Source: a virus
DNA: 64,000 nucleotides
Reading direction: 5' to 3' (one strand)
Virus record (IMG/VR): IMGVR_UViG_3300011189_000001
Span: 1-64,000 of that record
Positions within the stretch are counted from its first letter, which is position 1. Every line of letters starts with the position of its first letter. Positions 31,826 to 39,933 of this stretch are shown here, one piece after another. Below the pieces are notes generated by a model that was not told where the DNA came from, ran no database searches, and worked only from the letters and a program-made list of their open reading frames with translations. A program made the position numbers and the translations under genes.

Positions 31826-33379
31826 TTAGTTTCCGAAGACCTTGGATACGTCGGGAGCACTATCCCACAGCTTCGACAAACCATCGTCGCCCGTGGAAGA
31901 AGCCTCTTTCACCCGCCCGAGTTGTGATACTCCTTTACTACCTTTTGAAGCCTTTTTGCCCTGCTGTCCGTCTACCGAATAGTGACGGTTCATAAGGGCC
32001 TGAAGCGTAGCATCGTCCTCTTCGAGGAGAGCTTCTGCATCCAGATTGTCAAGGGAAGGCTCAAGATCAATACCGATCTCAGAAGCTTCGCTTGCACCTG
32101 CTCCGTGGTCCATGTCGTTAAGCATGGCGTCGAGATCTTCATCAAGCATCTCGTCGGCGGCGATATCATCGCCCATGTCCATACCCATGTCGCCACAAGC
32201 ATCAGCATCCATGTCCTCATCGTCTTCGTCCTCTTCGGACCGACGCTGCATGTCACGGAGTGTTTGCTGTAGAACCGGGTTGGCTTGAAGATCGATGCCT
32301 GCTTCCGCCATTAGATCGGCGAGCATGGACTCCTTGTCGGCGTCCTCATCATCCTCATCGGCGTCCTCGTCGTCCGAAGCATCCTTCGCTTCGTCTTCTT
32401 CGGCGTCGTCCTCATCTTCCTCGTCGTCTTCGGCAACCTTGGGCTGCTGTCCGAACATACGAGCAAGTTCTTGGGCGATCGCTTCGCGAACGCTGGACTC
32501 TTTGGACTCTTCTTCGTCCTCATCGTCCTCATCATCCGAAGCGTCCTTCGCTTCGTCTTCTTCATCATCATCCGAAGCATCCTTCGCTTCGTCTTCTTCC
32601 TCGTCCTCATCTTCTTCGGCAACTTTGGGCTGTCCGAAAAGTTTGGCGAGTTCTTCGGCGACCATCTGACGAACGCTGGCTTCTTTTCCTTCGCCTTCGT
32701 CGTCTTCATCGTCGTCGTCATCATCCGAGGCGTCTTTAGCCTCATCTTCGTCAGCATCCTCATCGTCCCCTTCTTCTTCGGCCATCATGACGCGAAGCAT
32801 TTCATCGGGACTCAGGGAAGCTTCTTTATCCTCGCCACCTTCGTCGTCGCCTTCCTCGGCGTCTTCTTCAGCGATGCGTTCCAGTAGCTCAGAAAGCCGA
32901 AGGGAAGTTGCAACCACTGCGTCGTCGGGAAGAGGCATAAGGTCAAGGGCCTGCTCGGCGATCACATCGTCACCAGCTTGCGGAAGAATAGCCTGTGCGA
33001 TACGAACGCACTGAAAGGCTTTCTTATCGAAGTAACGCTGCATCTTGGCGAGACGAACCTTGGCCTCACGTCCGTCCAGCTTATCGCCGGGACCAAACGT
33101 GTCGCCGTTGTCGTATGCATCACCGCTATTCCACGCATCCACGTCCTTATGGTCGTGTGTGGTGTCTAGCATGTCAGGCATACCAAGTTCATTACGTTCT
33201 GTTCCGTCGAGATCCTCAAGATCATCAACGGGTTCCTCTGCCCATACTGCCGGATCGCCAATCATGTAGTCCTCTGTGGGTACATGAGTACGATCTTGGT
33301 TCATTGTGTACGGATCGGCGTTCTTACGACGTTCCGCTTGACGGCGGCGGGCTTTCCACGAGAGTCGATCTCTACTCAT
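31826..33379 (-). CDS. Highly acidic internal scaffold / core protein candidate with repeats
   Basis: 517 residues, ATG after TGGAGG. N-terminal basic region (SWKARRRQAERRKNADPYTM), then a helical part, then a long Asp/Glu-rich region with repeated units: KEASVRQMVAEELAKLFGQP, its near copy KESSVREAIAQELARMFGQ, and KDASDDxE/D blocks repeated five times. The C-terminus has a Met/Asp-rich stretch (ACGDMGMDMGDDIAADEM) and a basic linker GKKASKGSKG. Extreme acidity, repeats and location between protease and capsid fit an assembly scaffold removed by proteolysis. The repeated KEAS/KDAS sites could be protease sites (inference). Confidence 0.75.
   Translation of the reverse strand: MSRDRLSWKARRRQAERRKNADPYTMNQDRTHVPTEDYMIGDPAVWAEEPVDDLEDLDGTERNELGMPDMLDTTHDHKDVDAWNSGDAYDNGDTFGPGDKLDGREAKVRLAKMQRYFDKKAFQCVRIAQAILPQAGDDVIAEQALDLMPLPDDAVVATSLRLSELLERIAEEDAEEGDDEGGEDKEASLSPDEMLRVMMAEEEGDDEDADEDEAKDASDDDDDDEDDEGEGKEASVRQMVAEELAKLFGQPKVAEEDEDEEEDEAKDASDDDEEDEAKDASDDEDDEDEEESKESSVREAIAQELARMFGQQPKVAEDDEEDEDDAEEDEAKDASDDEDADEDDEDADKESMLADLMAEAGIDLQANPVLQQTLRDMQRRSEEDEDDEDMDADACGDMGMDMGDDIAADEMLDEDLDAMLNDMDHGAGASEASEIGIDLEPSLDNLDAEALLEEDDATLQALMNRHYSVDGQQGKKASKGSKGVSQLGRVKEASSTGDDGLSKLWDSAPDVSKVFGN
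32374..32750. repeat. Degenerate in-frame repeats inside the acidic scaffold gene
   Basis: A 27-base unit (ccgaagcatccttcgcttcg followed by tcttctt) occurs at 32374-32400, 32536-32562 and 32572-32598, with a diverged copy from 32724. It encodes the KDASDD element. The intervening sequence holds two copies of the longer KE(A/S)SVR..A.ELA..FGQ unit. Low-complexity GAC/GAA-rich DNA surrounds it, so slippage is likely. Confidence 0.8.
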
Positions 33380-33433
33380 TGGGTAACCTCCAGAAAACTG
33401 ATATCACGGTACCGTGCTTACGAATAATGCGAA

Positions 33434-33514
33434 GTACGAAGCCGGAGCCTTAACTTGAATTACGAAGCACTGCGCACCCCACCTAGAGATGGGTATACTA
33501 AAGACGCTTCGTAC
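33434..33514. promoter_or_regulatory. Inverted and direct repeats in gap between protease and scaffold
   Basis: In the 161-base gap 33380-33540: GTACGAAGC at 33434-33442, ATTACGAAGC at 33459-33468, and the inverted copy GCTTCGTAC at 33506-33514. The outer pair is a perfect 9-bp inverted repeat 63 bases apart, with a diverged third arm. A TATACC-like element (minus strand) lies beside the right arm. Could be an operator set or an mRNA structure controlling scaffold and capsid expression. Nothing else is seen in this gap. Confidence 0.4.
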
Positions 33515-33540
33515 AAATGAATAACCGGAAAAAACTCGTA

Positions 33541-35061
33541 TTAGTTAAGAAATTTAGCCCTTTCGAGCAAAATTCCTGCTTCTCGGCGGTTTATCTTACG
33601 GCCAAGCGACCGTATACATGCCTTCAAAAACTGTCGAAGATCACCATAATTGCTGGCGCTTCCGACCTTTTGAAGACTCAGATAAAACTCTGGGGGTAGG
33701 GATTCTCGTTTACCGTCTCGGTCGTGCAGGTACATTGCTGTTACAATGTCTGTATTCGCGAACCGGTGCTTGTGTTTGAAAAAGGTGTTTGGATCTTGAA
33801 GCATGTAAAGAATGCGGAACGCATTTTTGGTACGGCCACCCAACTCATTAGCGTACCTTTCCGCAAAAATCATATATGAATGGTGTACCGAATCGTTGGG
33901 TGCGCGTTCAGCTTCGGGCATTGCATTGGGTTCTTCTTGCTCGCGAAGCTCTTCTTTCAACTCTTTTTCAATACGCTTTTTGATCTTTTCTTTCAGCTTG
34001 TCCGACACATCGTCGATCAAACCCACTTCTTCCTCGACCTCCTCTTCGACCTCTTCCTCTTCGAAGTCGTCAAACGCTTGACGCTGAGCAAAGCTATTGA
34101 ATGCCGACGATACGGCCTCGTTCACTTCGGTCCTGATCTGAGCGCTTGCGGTCTTTAGGAAATACTTGGTCCAATCCTCAGTGGGATTGACCGTGGATTT
34201 AGTGTGTGCCTCTTGGATCAAGCTCTGTAGCTTATCTTCTTCATACGGCGTCGGCTCTTTGGTCGACGGCTTGTTCAGATCAAGGATGTTGCGCATGACC
34301 GCCCCTTTGAATGCGGGGTTGCCTACCCAAGATGCCTCGATGAACTTAACAGACTCAGGGTCCGTGTGGTGGCCGCACAGTTCAGCGACAACGCGGATCT
34401 TACCTTCCGGGCCGATGAACTTGTTACCCTTCTCATACTTGACGTGGTGGCAAAGCTGTGGCTCGTCAATGGCTACGTTGCCGCACTTGGTGCAAGCCGA
34501 AAAAGCAATCGTGCATCCCATCGAAAGGGTGTTAAGCTCCCCCGATTCGATCTTAGCTACCAGATCCTTGTGCTTGCGGTCCGTAGCGACGAGAATGTCG
34601 ACGTACACGCTGTCCCCGAGATCACGGGCAACGGCGTCGATAATTTTGCCCTTGCTTAGTTCCGGGATCTGGATATGCTCTACATAGTTCTCGGCTCCCA
34701 CAAACGTCTTGTATGTAGACAAGAGTAGTTTGCGCTCCCAAGCATCGCCGTTCTGGTTGATGTACTTGGAGCAGCCGGGCTTGATCAGATAGTCCGTATA
34801 CGGTCTATTGATCGTATGCCCATCATCGGTCGTAACCTCACCCGTCTTGCTGTTAGGGGCCTCGTCAACGTCCACAGAGGCGATAATAGTGCAGTGGGTA
34901 AGGAGGTACTTATCCGGGCTGTAGTTCTCGATCGAAATGGCAGATGTACGGCTACCAAAGTCAACCCCCGCAAGGAGCTTGCTTTGCCGATACGTGTTCC
35001 ACCCCTCAAGTCCTACACGGGGCGACTGAACAACTGCGTTAGCGTATTTTACAAAAGCCAT
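33541..35061 (-). CDS. Prohead maturation protease with zinc site and C-terminal extension
   Basis: 506 residues. The protease domain spans about 100-260: His129 in ENYVEHIQIPELSKGKI, with IDAVARDL after it, and Ser180 in ESGELNTLSMGC, the His/Ser pair of the T4 gp21/herpes-type maturation protease clan. A Cys/His set (C190, C193, C204, H205) follows the Ser and probably binds zinc. After a Glu-rich linker (EEEEVEEEVEEEV) a C-terminal helical domain ends in KINRREAGILLERAKFLN. Such proteases cleave scaffold and capsid proteins. Position before the scaffold and capsid agrees. The KTASAQ site (about 309) may be an autocleavage point. Confidence 0.85.
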   Translation of the reverse strand: MAFVKYANAVVQSPRVGLEGWNTYRQSKLLAGVDFGSRTSAISIENYSPDKYLLTHCTIIASVDVDEAPNSKTGEVTTDDGHTINRPYTDYLIKPGCSKYINQNGDAWERKLLLSTYKTFVGAENYVEHIQIPELSKGKIIDAVARDLGDSVYVDILVATDRKHKDLVAKIESGELNTLSMGCTIAFSACTKCGNVAIDEPQLCHHVKYEKGNKFIGPEGKIRVVAELCGHHTDPESVKFIEASWVGNPAFKGAVMRNILDLNKPSTKEPTPYEEDKLQSLIQEAHTKSTVNPTEDWTKYFLKTASAQIRTEVNEAVSSAFNSFAQRQAFDDFEEEEVEEEVEEEVGLIDDVSDKLKEKIKKRIEKELKEELREQEEPNAMPEAERAPNDSVHHSYMIFAERYANELGGRTKNAFRILYMLQDPNTFFKHKHRFANTDIVTAMYLHDRDGKRESLPPEFYLSLQKVGSASNYGDLRQFLKACIRSLGRKINRREAGILLERAKFLN

Positions 35062-35091
35062 TGGATCACCAATTTGGTTTAAGCCTGTCTA

Positions 35092-35454
35092 TTAGCGGCC
35101 TGTCTTATCAAGAAGATCGTAAAAAGCGCCTTTTAAGGCATTCTTGCGGATCCCCGCCAATTCCTCACCGCCACGTAGATTATCAAAATGGATAGACATG
35201 GTTAGCGCATCGGGGGGATCTACATCTTCCTCCAACCGGACCTCTACCCATTTTGCATTAAGATCTTCGTGCGAAACACGAACGTGATCCCAACCAACGC
35301 TTTGAATGTACCAGCCGTCCCTTTTCAAATCGGAGGCAAGTTTTTTATACGTCGAATGATCAACAGCGGCGAGCAGGTACCGGAGGTGCTTACGCAATTT
35401 CGGCTTAGATTTGCCCAACTTGACCAGTTGATCTTTCAGGTCCATAGTGGTCAC
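35092..35454 (-). CDS. Class A leader protein
   Basis: 120 residues from a GTG at 35454, or 117 from ATG 35445 where the leader begins exactly: MDLKDQLVKLGKSKPKLRKH, then LRYLLAAVDHS. The body is alpha/beta: YIQSVGWDHVRVSHEDLNAK, VEVRLEEDV, and ends IRKNALKGAFYDLLDKTGR. The start overlaps the stop of the upstream class A gene by four bases. Similar beta segments in 28878 and 35451 suggest the bodies may be remote relatives (inference). Confidence 0.7.
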   Translation of the reverse strand: MTTMDLKDQLVKLGKSKPKLRKHLRYLLAAVDHSTYKKLASDLKRDGWYIQSVGWDHVRVSHEDLNAKWVEVRLEEDVDPPDALTMSIHFDNLRGGEELAGIRKNALKGAFYDLLDKTGR

Positions 35455-35867
35455 GTCATGAAATTGGAAAGCGAATCGTTGATCTTGTCGAAAAGGTCTT
35501 CGAGCGACTCGTGTTGACCGGTTTCGAACTTAATAAACTGTGCGTCCTGAAAAGACGTCCCTGCATGAAGCGTCGTTTCGATCTCGTAAGCACTGCCTCG
35601 ATGAACAATGTCAAATTTTAGCCGCCACGTGAAATGGCTCCGACTGCCTTCGATGTACCCTAGATCCTTTTTCGTAATCGTAGTTTTATAGTCAAAGCTC
35701 TCGACGAAATTATCGGTCAATTCCTGCAGGAATTGGTTCCTGACGAAATCGAAAATCCGCACATCGAGCGTGCTAAGGTTGGTAGCTAGTTTAACTAGTG
35801 GTAGTAGGCGTGATCGTCTGGAAGGGCTTCTATAGGCCAGTCGGATGATACTGTCGCGTAAACTCAT
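35451..35867 (-). CDS. Class A leader protein
   Basis: 138 residues from ATG 35867 (GAGG seven bases upstream), preferred over a GTG 15 bases earlier. The leader is more divergent: MSLRDSIIRLAYRSPSRRSR, LLPLVKLATN. The body is alpha/beta with IFDFVRNQFLQELTDNFVES, FTWRLKFDIVHRGSAYEIET and a C-terminal helix EDLFDKINDSLSN. Adjacent to two more class A genes (35092 and 36646), forming a cluster. Function unknown. Confidence 0.7.
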   Translation of the reverse strand: MSLRDSIIRLAYRSPSRRSRLLPLVKLATNLSTLDVRIFDFVRNQFLQELTDNFVESFDYKTTITKKDLGYIEGSRSHFTWRLKFDIVHRGSAYEIETTLHAGTSFQDAQFIKFETGQHESLEDLFDKINDSLSNFMT

Positions 35868-35885
35868 CCGTCTGCCTCGCAATCA

Positions 35886-36656
35886 TTATAGCCACTCGTT
35901 AAATGCTTTCGCCGGGTCCGATACACTAGGACTCCATCCAAGCTGTTCCTCCGCCTCTTCACGGGCTGCATCATCGAGCGAGTCGAGGATGTCCGCTGGC
36001 TTAATCAAGAACAGGCATTCCCGGCACGCATAGAGCTTCGTCCACTTTTTGTAGATCGTTTGCTCTAGCTCAACGCTCTTGCACCGGGGACAATGAAAAC
36101 ATCCGGTATCCAACTCCTGTTGCGTAGGCACGTACTGGCGTCCTTTCTCTTTCCAGTACATTGCTTTACGAATTTGTTCAGGAGCTTCGAAAGCCGTCTT
36201 CACGGCATGTTTGATCTCGAAATCCGAAAACTCGCCCATATACCGCTTGTAAATCGTGTGGTACGTATCCATCTGCTCAATGCCTTGCTCACAAAAGTGA
36301 TTGGCAGTGAGATAAAGGTGGGATACGCGCTGGCGGTAATGGCGGGCTAGGCTTTTAGCTAAGTCGTGTGAACACATGGCGGTTCTTTGATCTTGATCAT
36401 CCATGAATTCTACCGGGTCATCGGGACCGTCTTCAGCACCCGGTGTTTCAGCCGGTGCCAACTCTTCGGGGGTGATACGTTCGTTACCCCACCCGAAATC
36501 TACATCGACAAACCCAATGCCTCGGTGGACTTTCGTCACTACGCCAACATGGGGGGATCTCCGCATCCGGTGCGGATCCACATAATACACCCGGTCCCCA
36601 ACTTCGAATCGGGTAGCCAGTTGCTGGTGGTCTATGAAAGATCGCTTACCGGTCAT
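35886..36656 (-). CDS. SH3-like and zinc ribbon protein
   Basis: 256 residues from ATG 36656 (AGGGA upstream; a TTG 12 codons earlier is less likely). Residues about 15-65 form an SH3/KOW-like barrel (FEVGDRVYYVDPHRMRRSP, VGVVTKVHRGIGFVDVDFGW). A helical middle follows, then a zinc ribbon with C-F-H-C-P-R-C and YACRECLFLI. The combination resembles small nucleic-acid binding adaptors. It overlaps the tail of the upstream class A gene by 11 bases. Family not recognised. Confidence 0.65.
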   Translation of the reverse strand: MTGKRSFIDHQQLATRFEVGDRVYYVDPHRMRRSPHVGVVTKVHRGIGFVDVDFGWGNERITPEELAPAETPGAEDGPDDPVEFMDDQDQRTAMCSHDLAKSLARHYRQRVSHLYLTANHFCEQGIEQMDTYHTIYKRYMGEFSDFEIKHAVKTAFEAPEQIRKAMYWKEKGRQYVPTQQELDTGCFHCPRCKSVELEQTIYKKWTKLYACRECLFLIKPADILDSLDDAAREEAEEQLGWSPSVSDPAKAFNEWL

Positions 36657-37308
36657 TGAGAAGTCCCTGTCGTCGTTGACGCCATCGACCAAAATCCTTA
36701 TCCTTCAGGTGACGGAAAGGGGACATCGACTGGATGAACATGTCAGCAGCCGATAATGTCGAATCCCTTCCCCCGGAAGCCATAAAGTTGATATCGTTGA
36801 CCGTATCCGTCACAGATAGAGGGTTTCGAACAACCACTCGGTAACGCATTTTCGAAGACGAACTGCCCACATGATCTTTAACCATCACATCAACAGCGAA
36901 TTCGGACGCTACCCATTCTTCCGGGTCGGTCGAAAAGTATTCTGGCTTCCCGACCTTGACCGTTAGGCCATACGACCCAAGCTCTTTGCCGCCTCCTTCG
37001 AGGAAAACATAGAACTCACGTGCCGCTTTTCGCACATGCGTCAAGATACGTTCGTTCAGGGATACGAATTCGGCAAAAGCCTCATCGTACCTTTCCGTCC
37101 CGATCGCATCTTTCCACCGTGGATCACGAGTATCCGTAACCCAATCAACCTCCATACGCTCATTGATGAGCGTACCGACCATTTTCGCCTCTTGTGTAGC
37201 AACGGACCCCAGCGCCTTAATGGCCAGCTTCCGAAGAAGCAGGCGCAAATGCGGGCGCAAATTAGGGTTCGCCGATCCAAGGCGAATAAGTCGGTCACGA
37301 AGGTTCAT
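36646..37308 (-). CDS. Class A leader protein, larger body
   Basis: 220 residues from ATG 37308 (AGGTGG upstream). Upstream in-frame extension to 37419 is rejected because it overlaps the next gene. Leader: MNLRDRLIRLGSANPNLRPH, LRLLLRKLAIKALG. The body is alpha/beta: FAEFVSLNERILTHVRKAAR, SYGLTVKVGKPEYFSTDPEE, KMRYRVVVRNPLSVTDTVND, with a Ser/Gly-rich ASGGRDSTLSAAD and a basic end. No known domain. Located in the run between portal-proximal genes and the protease. Confidence 0.7.
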   Translation of the reverse strand: MNLRDRLIRLGSANPNLRPHLRLLLRKLAIKALGSVATQEAKMVGTLINERMEVDWVTDTRDPRWKDAIGTERYDEAFAEFVSLNERILTHVRKAAREFYVFLEGGGKELGSYGLTVKVGKPEYFSTDPEEWVASEFAVDVMVKDHVGSSSSKMRYRVVVRNPLSVTDTVNDINFMASGGRDSTLSAADMFIQSMSPFRHLKDKDFGRWRQRRQGLLNDR

Positions 37309-37333
37309 GCTGGCCACCTGAAACAAAACGGAA

Positions 37334-37750
37334 TTACAGGTCGAGGTGCCAGTCGTCTTCGCCCGCTTCGGTGTACCAATCGTCTTCGTCACCGGCGTCG
37401 ACTTCCCAATCTCCGTCATTCATCGGAGCGATCTGGTCGTCTTCCACGACTTGAGAATCGTCGTCATTCTCATACTCGTTCATGTACTGCTCGTCCGGGT
37501 CGATTTTGACCGGCCCTTTCGGCGAGTTGAACGAGTCCATGTACTCTTCATCCGGCGCACGCTGAAGCGTCTTGGCACTACGCTCAACACCAGCAGCCTT
37601 TTCAAGACCGTCAGCCGTTTGATCCAGATACAGACAAAAGTCGTATGCAGCCTTTTTGGAAAGGCCCATCTGGTCGAAATTGCCTTGGACATGATTCGCG
37701 ATCTTGTCAAGACGCTTTGTGAGGGCAATTGCCTCTTTCTTAGTCAGCAT
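37334..37750 (-). CDS. Acidic small protein of capsid region
   Basis: 138 residues, ATG after GGGAG. The N-terminal half is a helical bundle (TKKEAIALTKRLDKIANHVQ; DQMGLSKKAAYDFCLYLDQT) and the C-terminal half is very acidic with DEExYMDxF-like repeats (DEEYMDSFNSPKGP, DEQYMNEYENDDD). The tail ends TEAGEDDWHLDL. The composition resembles a scaffold or core protein. Position between the portal-associated protein and the protease is consistent, but there is no firm assignment. Confidence 0.6.
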   Translation of the reverse strand: MLTKKEAIALTKRLDKIANHVQGNFDQMGLSKKAAYDFCLYLDQTADGLEKAAGVERSAKTLQRAPDEEYMDSFNSPKGPVKIDPDEQYMNEYENDDDSQVVEDDQIAPMNDGDWEVDAGDEDDWYTEAGEDDWHLDL

Positions 37751-37824
37751 ATCAAATCTCCCTTGATCGGGGGGTTACTTATGGTACAGTTGATCCACGC
37801 TATCAATCCGTAGGTATAAAAGGA

Positions 37825-39933
37825 TTAGTGATCGCCTTTGCCTTCGATCCTAAGCAGGATATCGAGCAAGCGATCGTACTCAGGTGCCCCTACCGCACCG
37901 TTATACTTGTAATCAGACGCTGTATAGATGGAATAGTCGAGAGCCAAGCTGCACGCCATTCGAAAGTCTTTTTCTACAAGTTCGTGCGTTAGGTACGAAT
38001 CCTTGAGCCAGACACGGGCCTCTTTGACGATCTCCATGTAATCGTCGAGGTCTAAATCCCGTCTGGATTTAGGCAAACGCCACTTAGGTGCCTGCGGCTT
38101 GTACGGATCATCTTCCGCAAGTGGACCGGGCAATCCGCGATACTGAGCGGTCTTTAGCCCGGCCTTCTTGAATGCGGATGCGATACCCGCCTGCACGGAC
38201 CGCCCTTCCACGGCTGATTTCTTATTGGTGTCTTTTACCATGTCGTCCATCCAATCTAAGAACATGCCCCAGAAACTGCGGTGCTTCGTCTTCTTGTTGC
38301 CCTTACTTTCTTCGAGGCTGTGCCCCGAATTCTGCAAGTCTTTTATAGCCTGATCACGGTATGCGAGGAGTGAGCCTTTATTAAAGACGTTGTTATCCTC
38401 GTCATTATGGAACCGAAGCTGCTCGTAAAAGCCGCGCACCTTCAGATCCTCGTGCAAACTATCCATGAACTCGCTCTTCTCTCTATCAGTTATAGATACA
38501 TTCTCGGGATCTTCCGACTCATCAAAACTGAAATACATCCGGTAAATAGGCTCATCCTTGACCAATCTAGCTATATCTGCCGACCCCAGATTGCGGACCT
38601 TGCCCAAAAAATTGTTAATGTCTTCATCATCTGTGAAATCGTAAGAACCGGGATCCAAATCCTTGATAGCCTCACTTTCACTTTCATCCCGGACCGTCAT
38701 CAAAAAGCGATCCGCGCTTGAGTTCTTATCGAACATCTTGCGGTCACGGACTTCTTGAAGGAGCCCTTGCATCTCCTTGAGATAGACCTCTTTCTTCGAC
38801 CCCTCTTCCACCGTGTCCGGTTCGCTGTGGTCGATCACCTTTTTATTGCCGTCGTTGTCTATCTGGACTTCAAGGTTTTTACCGCCCCCACCCTCTTCCT
38901 GCGCTTCCCCATTTAGCTGGGCCTCTACCTTCTCAAGCATATCCTGCACGGAGTTCAGCGGCGAAAACATCGCCGACTGGTACCAAGCATTACGCTTACG
39001 CTGCAGGCCCTTTTTGTCCGCATCCGTGAAAGGCTCATTCAGATCCTCTTCACCTTCCATAAGGTCTTCGGGACTTTCCGCATCCCGAAGCGTTTTGCTT
39101 CGGATAGCTCCCGCAGAGTTTTCGTAAGTGTCCATCACCTCTTGAAAGTAATCCATCTCCCGGTCGTTCCCGGACATGTTGGCTTCCAACCAATTCTCTT
39201 TCAGGGACTTCATGTTCGTGTTGTAATCCATCAAGTCCCAGTTCTTGATCTGCTCCTTCAACTGTGATACTTGCTGGCCCGATAGGGTGCCCTTGAAACT
39301 ACTAGGTTCGGGGAAACCTGTGGGAAGTGGCTTTTTGCGCTCCTTGATAACCTTCAAGGCCGCCTCTTGTTCGGAGGGGTCAGAGCTTTCAGCAAGGTCG
39401 TACAGTTCATCTGTACCCGCCTCTTGCAACTCATCCATACGATCTTCAGAAACGCCGCTATCGTCCTGTGGTGGCCTCTTAGGCTTAGACTTGGGCTTGG
39501 TCTTCTTCTTTTTCTTCTTGGACTTACCCTCGTCGTCTTTTTTAGCCTTCTCCCACTTCTTGCGTTCCTGTTCGTATTTCTTGCGGCCCGGAGATCCCTC
39601 CGGTTTTTTCTGGAGTGACTTGAGCTTAACGTTGTCTTTGCCCTCCGAATTAGGGTTCTTGACCTCTGTGTTCAGGAACTCCTCTTCGGAAGCTGTTGCC
39701 ACACGCGACGCATGTTCAGACGCAACCCACCGGGCAAGAATGACGGACCCTCCGATGTCCTTATAGTTCATCGAAAGGTCCTCATCCTTCTTGTCCAGAT
39801 CAGGGTCGTCTTTTTTAATACGACCCCGCTCCTTATCCCGGCGTGGAGGCTTTTTCTTAGGTGACTTACGGACGAGGCGCTCTGCCTCTTCCTCCTCCTT
39901 TTCAGCCTCATCTTTTGTAGCGTGTTTTACCAT
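37825..39933 (-). CDS. Large charged portal-adjacent protein, possible internal core protein
   Basis: 702 residues, starting ATG 39933, overlapping the portal stop by 7 bases. N-terminal 1-60 and 100-160 are very basic Lys-rich (AERLVRKSPKKKPPRRDKER; KSKKKKKKTKPKSKPKRPP). Between them is SVILARWVASEHASRVATAS, reminiscent of a class B segment. The middle is acidic and helical (residues 170-470), and the C-terminus is compact, with WLKDSYLTHELVEKDFRMAC. A large Lys-rich, low-complexity protein encoded next to the portal could be a DNA-associated core protein (inference). No enzyme motifs. Confidence 0.65.
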   Translation of the reverse strand: MVKHATKDEAEKEEEEAERLVRKSPKKKPPRRDKERGRIKKDDPDLDKKDEDLSMNYKDIGGSVILARWVASEHASRVATASEEEFLNTEVKNPNSEGKDNVKLKSLQKKPEGSPGRKKYEQERKKWEKAKKDDEGKSKKKKKKTKPKSKPKRPPQDDSGVSEDRMDELQEAGTDELYDLAESSDPSEQEAALKVIKERKKPLPTGFPEPSSFKGTLSGQQVSQLKEQIKNWDLMDYNTNMKSLKENWLEANMSGNDREMDYFQEVMDTYENSAGAIRSKTLRDAESPEDLMEGEEDLNEPFTDADKKGLQRKRNAWYQSAMFSPLNSVQDMLEKVEAQLNGEAQEEGGGGKNLEVQIDNDGNKKVIDHSEPDTVEEGSKKEVYLKEMQGLLQEVRDRKMFDKNSSADRFLMTVRDESESEAIKDLDPGSYDFTDDEDINNFLGKVRNLGSADIARLVKDEPIYRMYFSFDESEDPENVSITDREKSEFMDSLHEDLKVRGFYEQLRFHNDEDNNVFNKGSLLAYRDQAIKDLQNSGHSLEESKGNKKTKHRSFWGMFLDWMDDMVKDTNKKSAVEGRSVQAGIASAFKKAGLKTAQYRGLPGPLAEDDPYKPQAPKWRLPKSRRDLDLDDYMEIVKEARVWLKDSYLTHELVEKDFRMACSLALDYSIYTASDYKYNGAVGAPEYDRLLDILLRIEGKGDH

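Noticed and set aside
32295-32887. Serine-rich or arginine-rich plus-strand frames
   Set aside because: They are read-throughs of the Asp/Glu-rich repeats of the scaffold candidate in other frames.
37309-37419. N-terminal extension of the class A gene at 36646
   Set aside because: It would overlap the acidic gene at 37334 by 86 bases, whereas ATG 37308 has a binding site and starts exactly at the leader.
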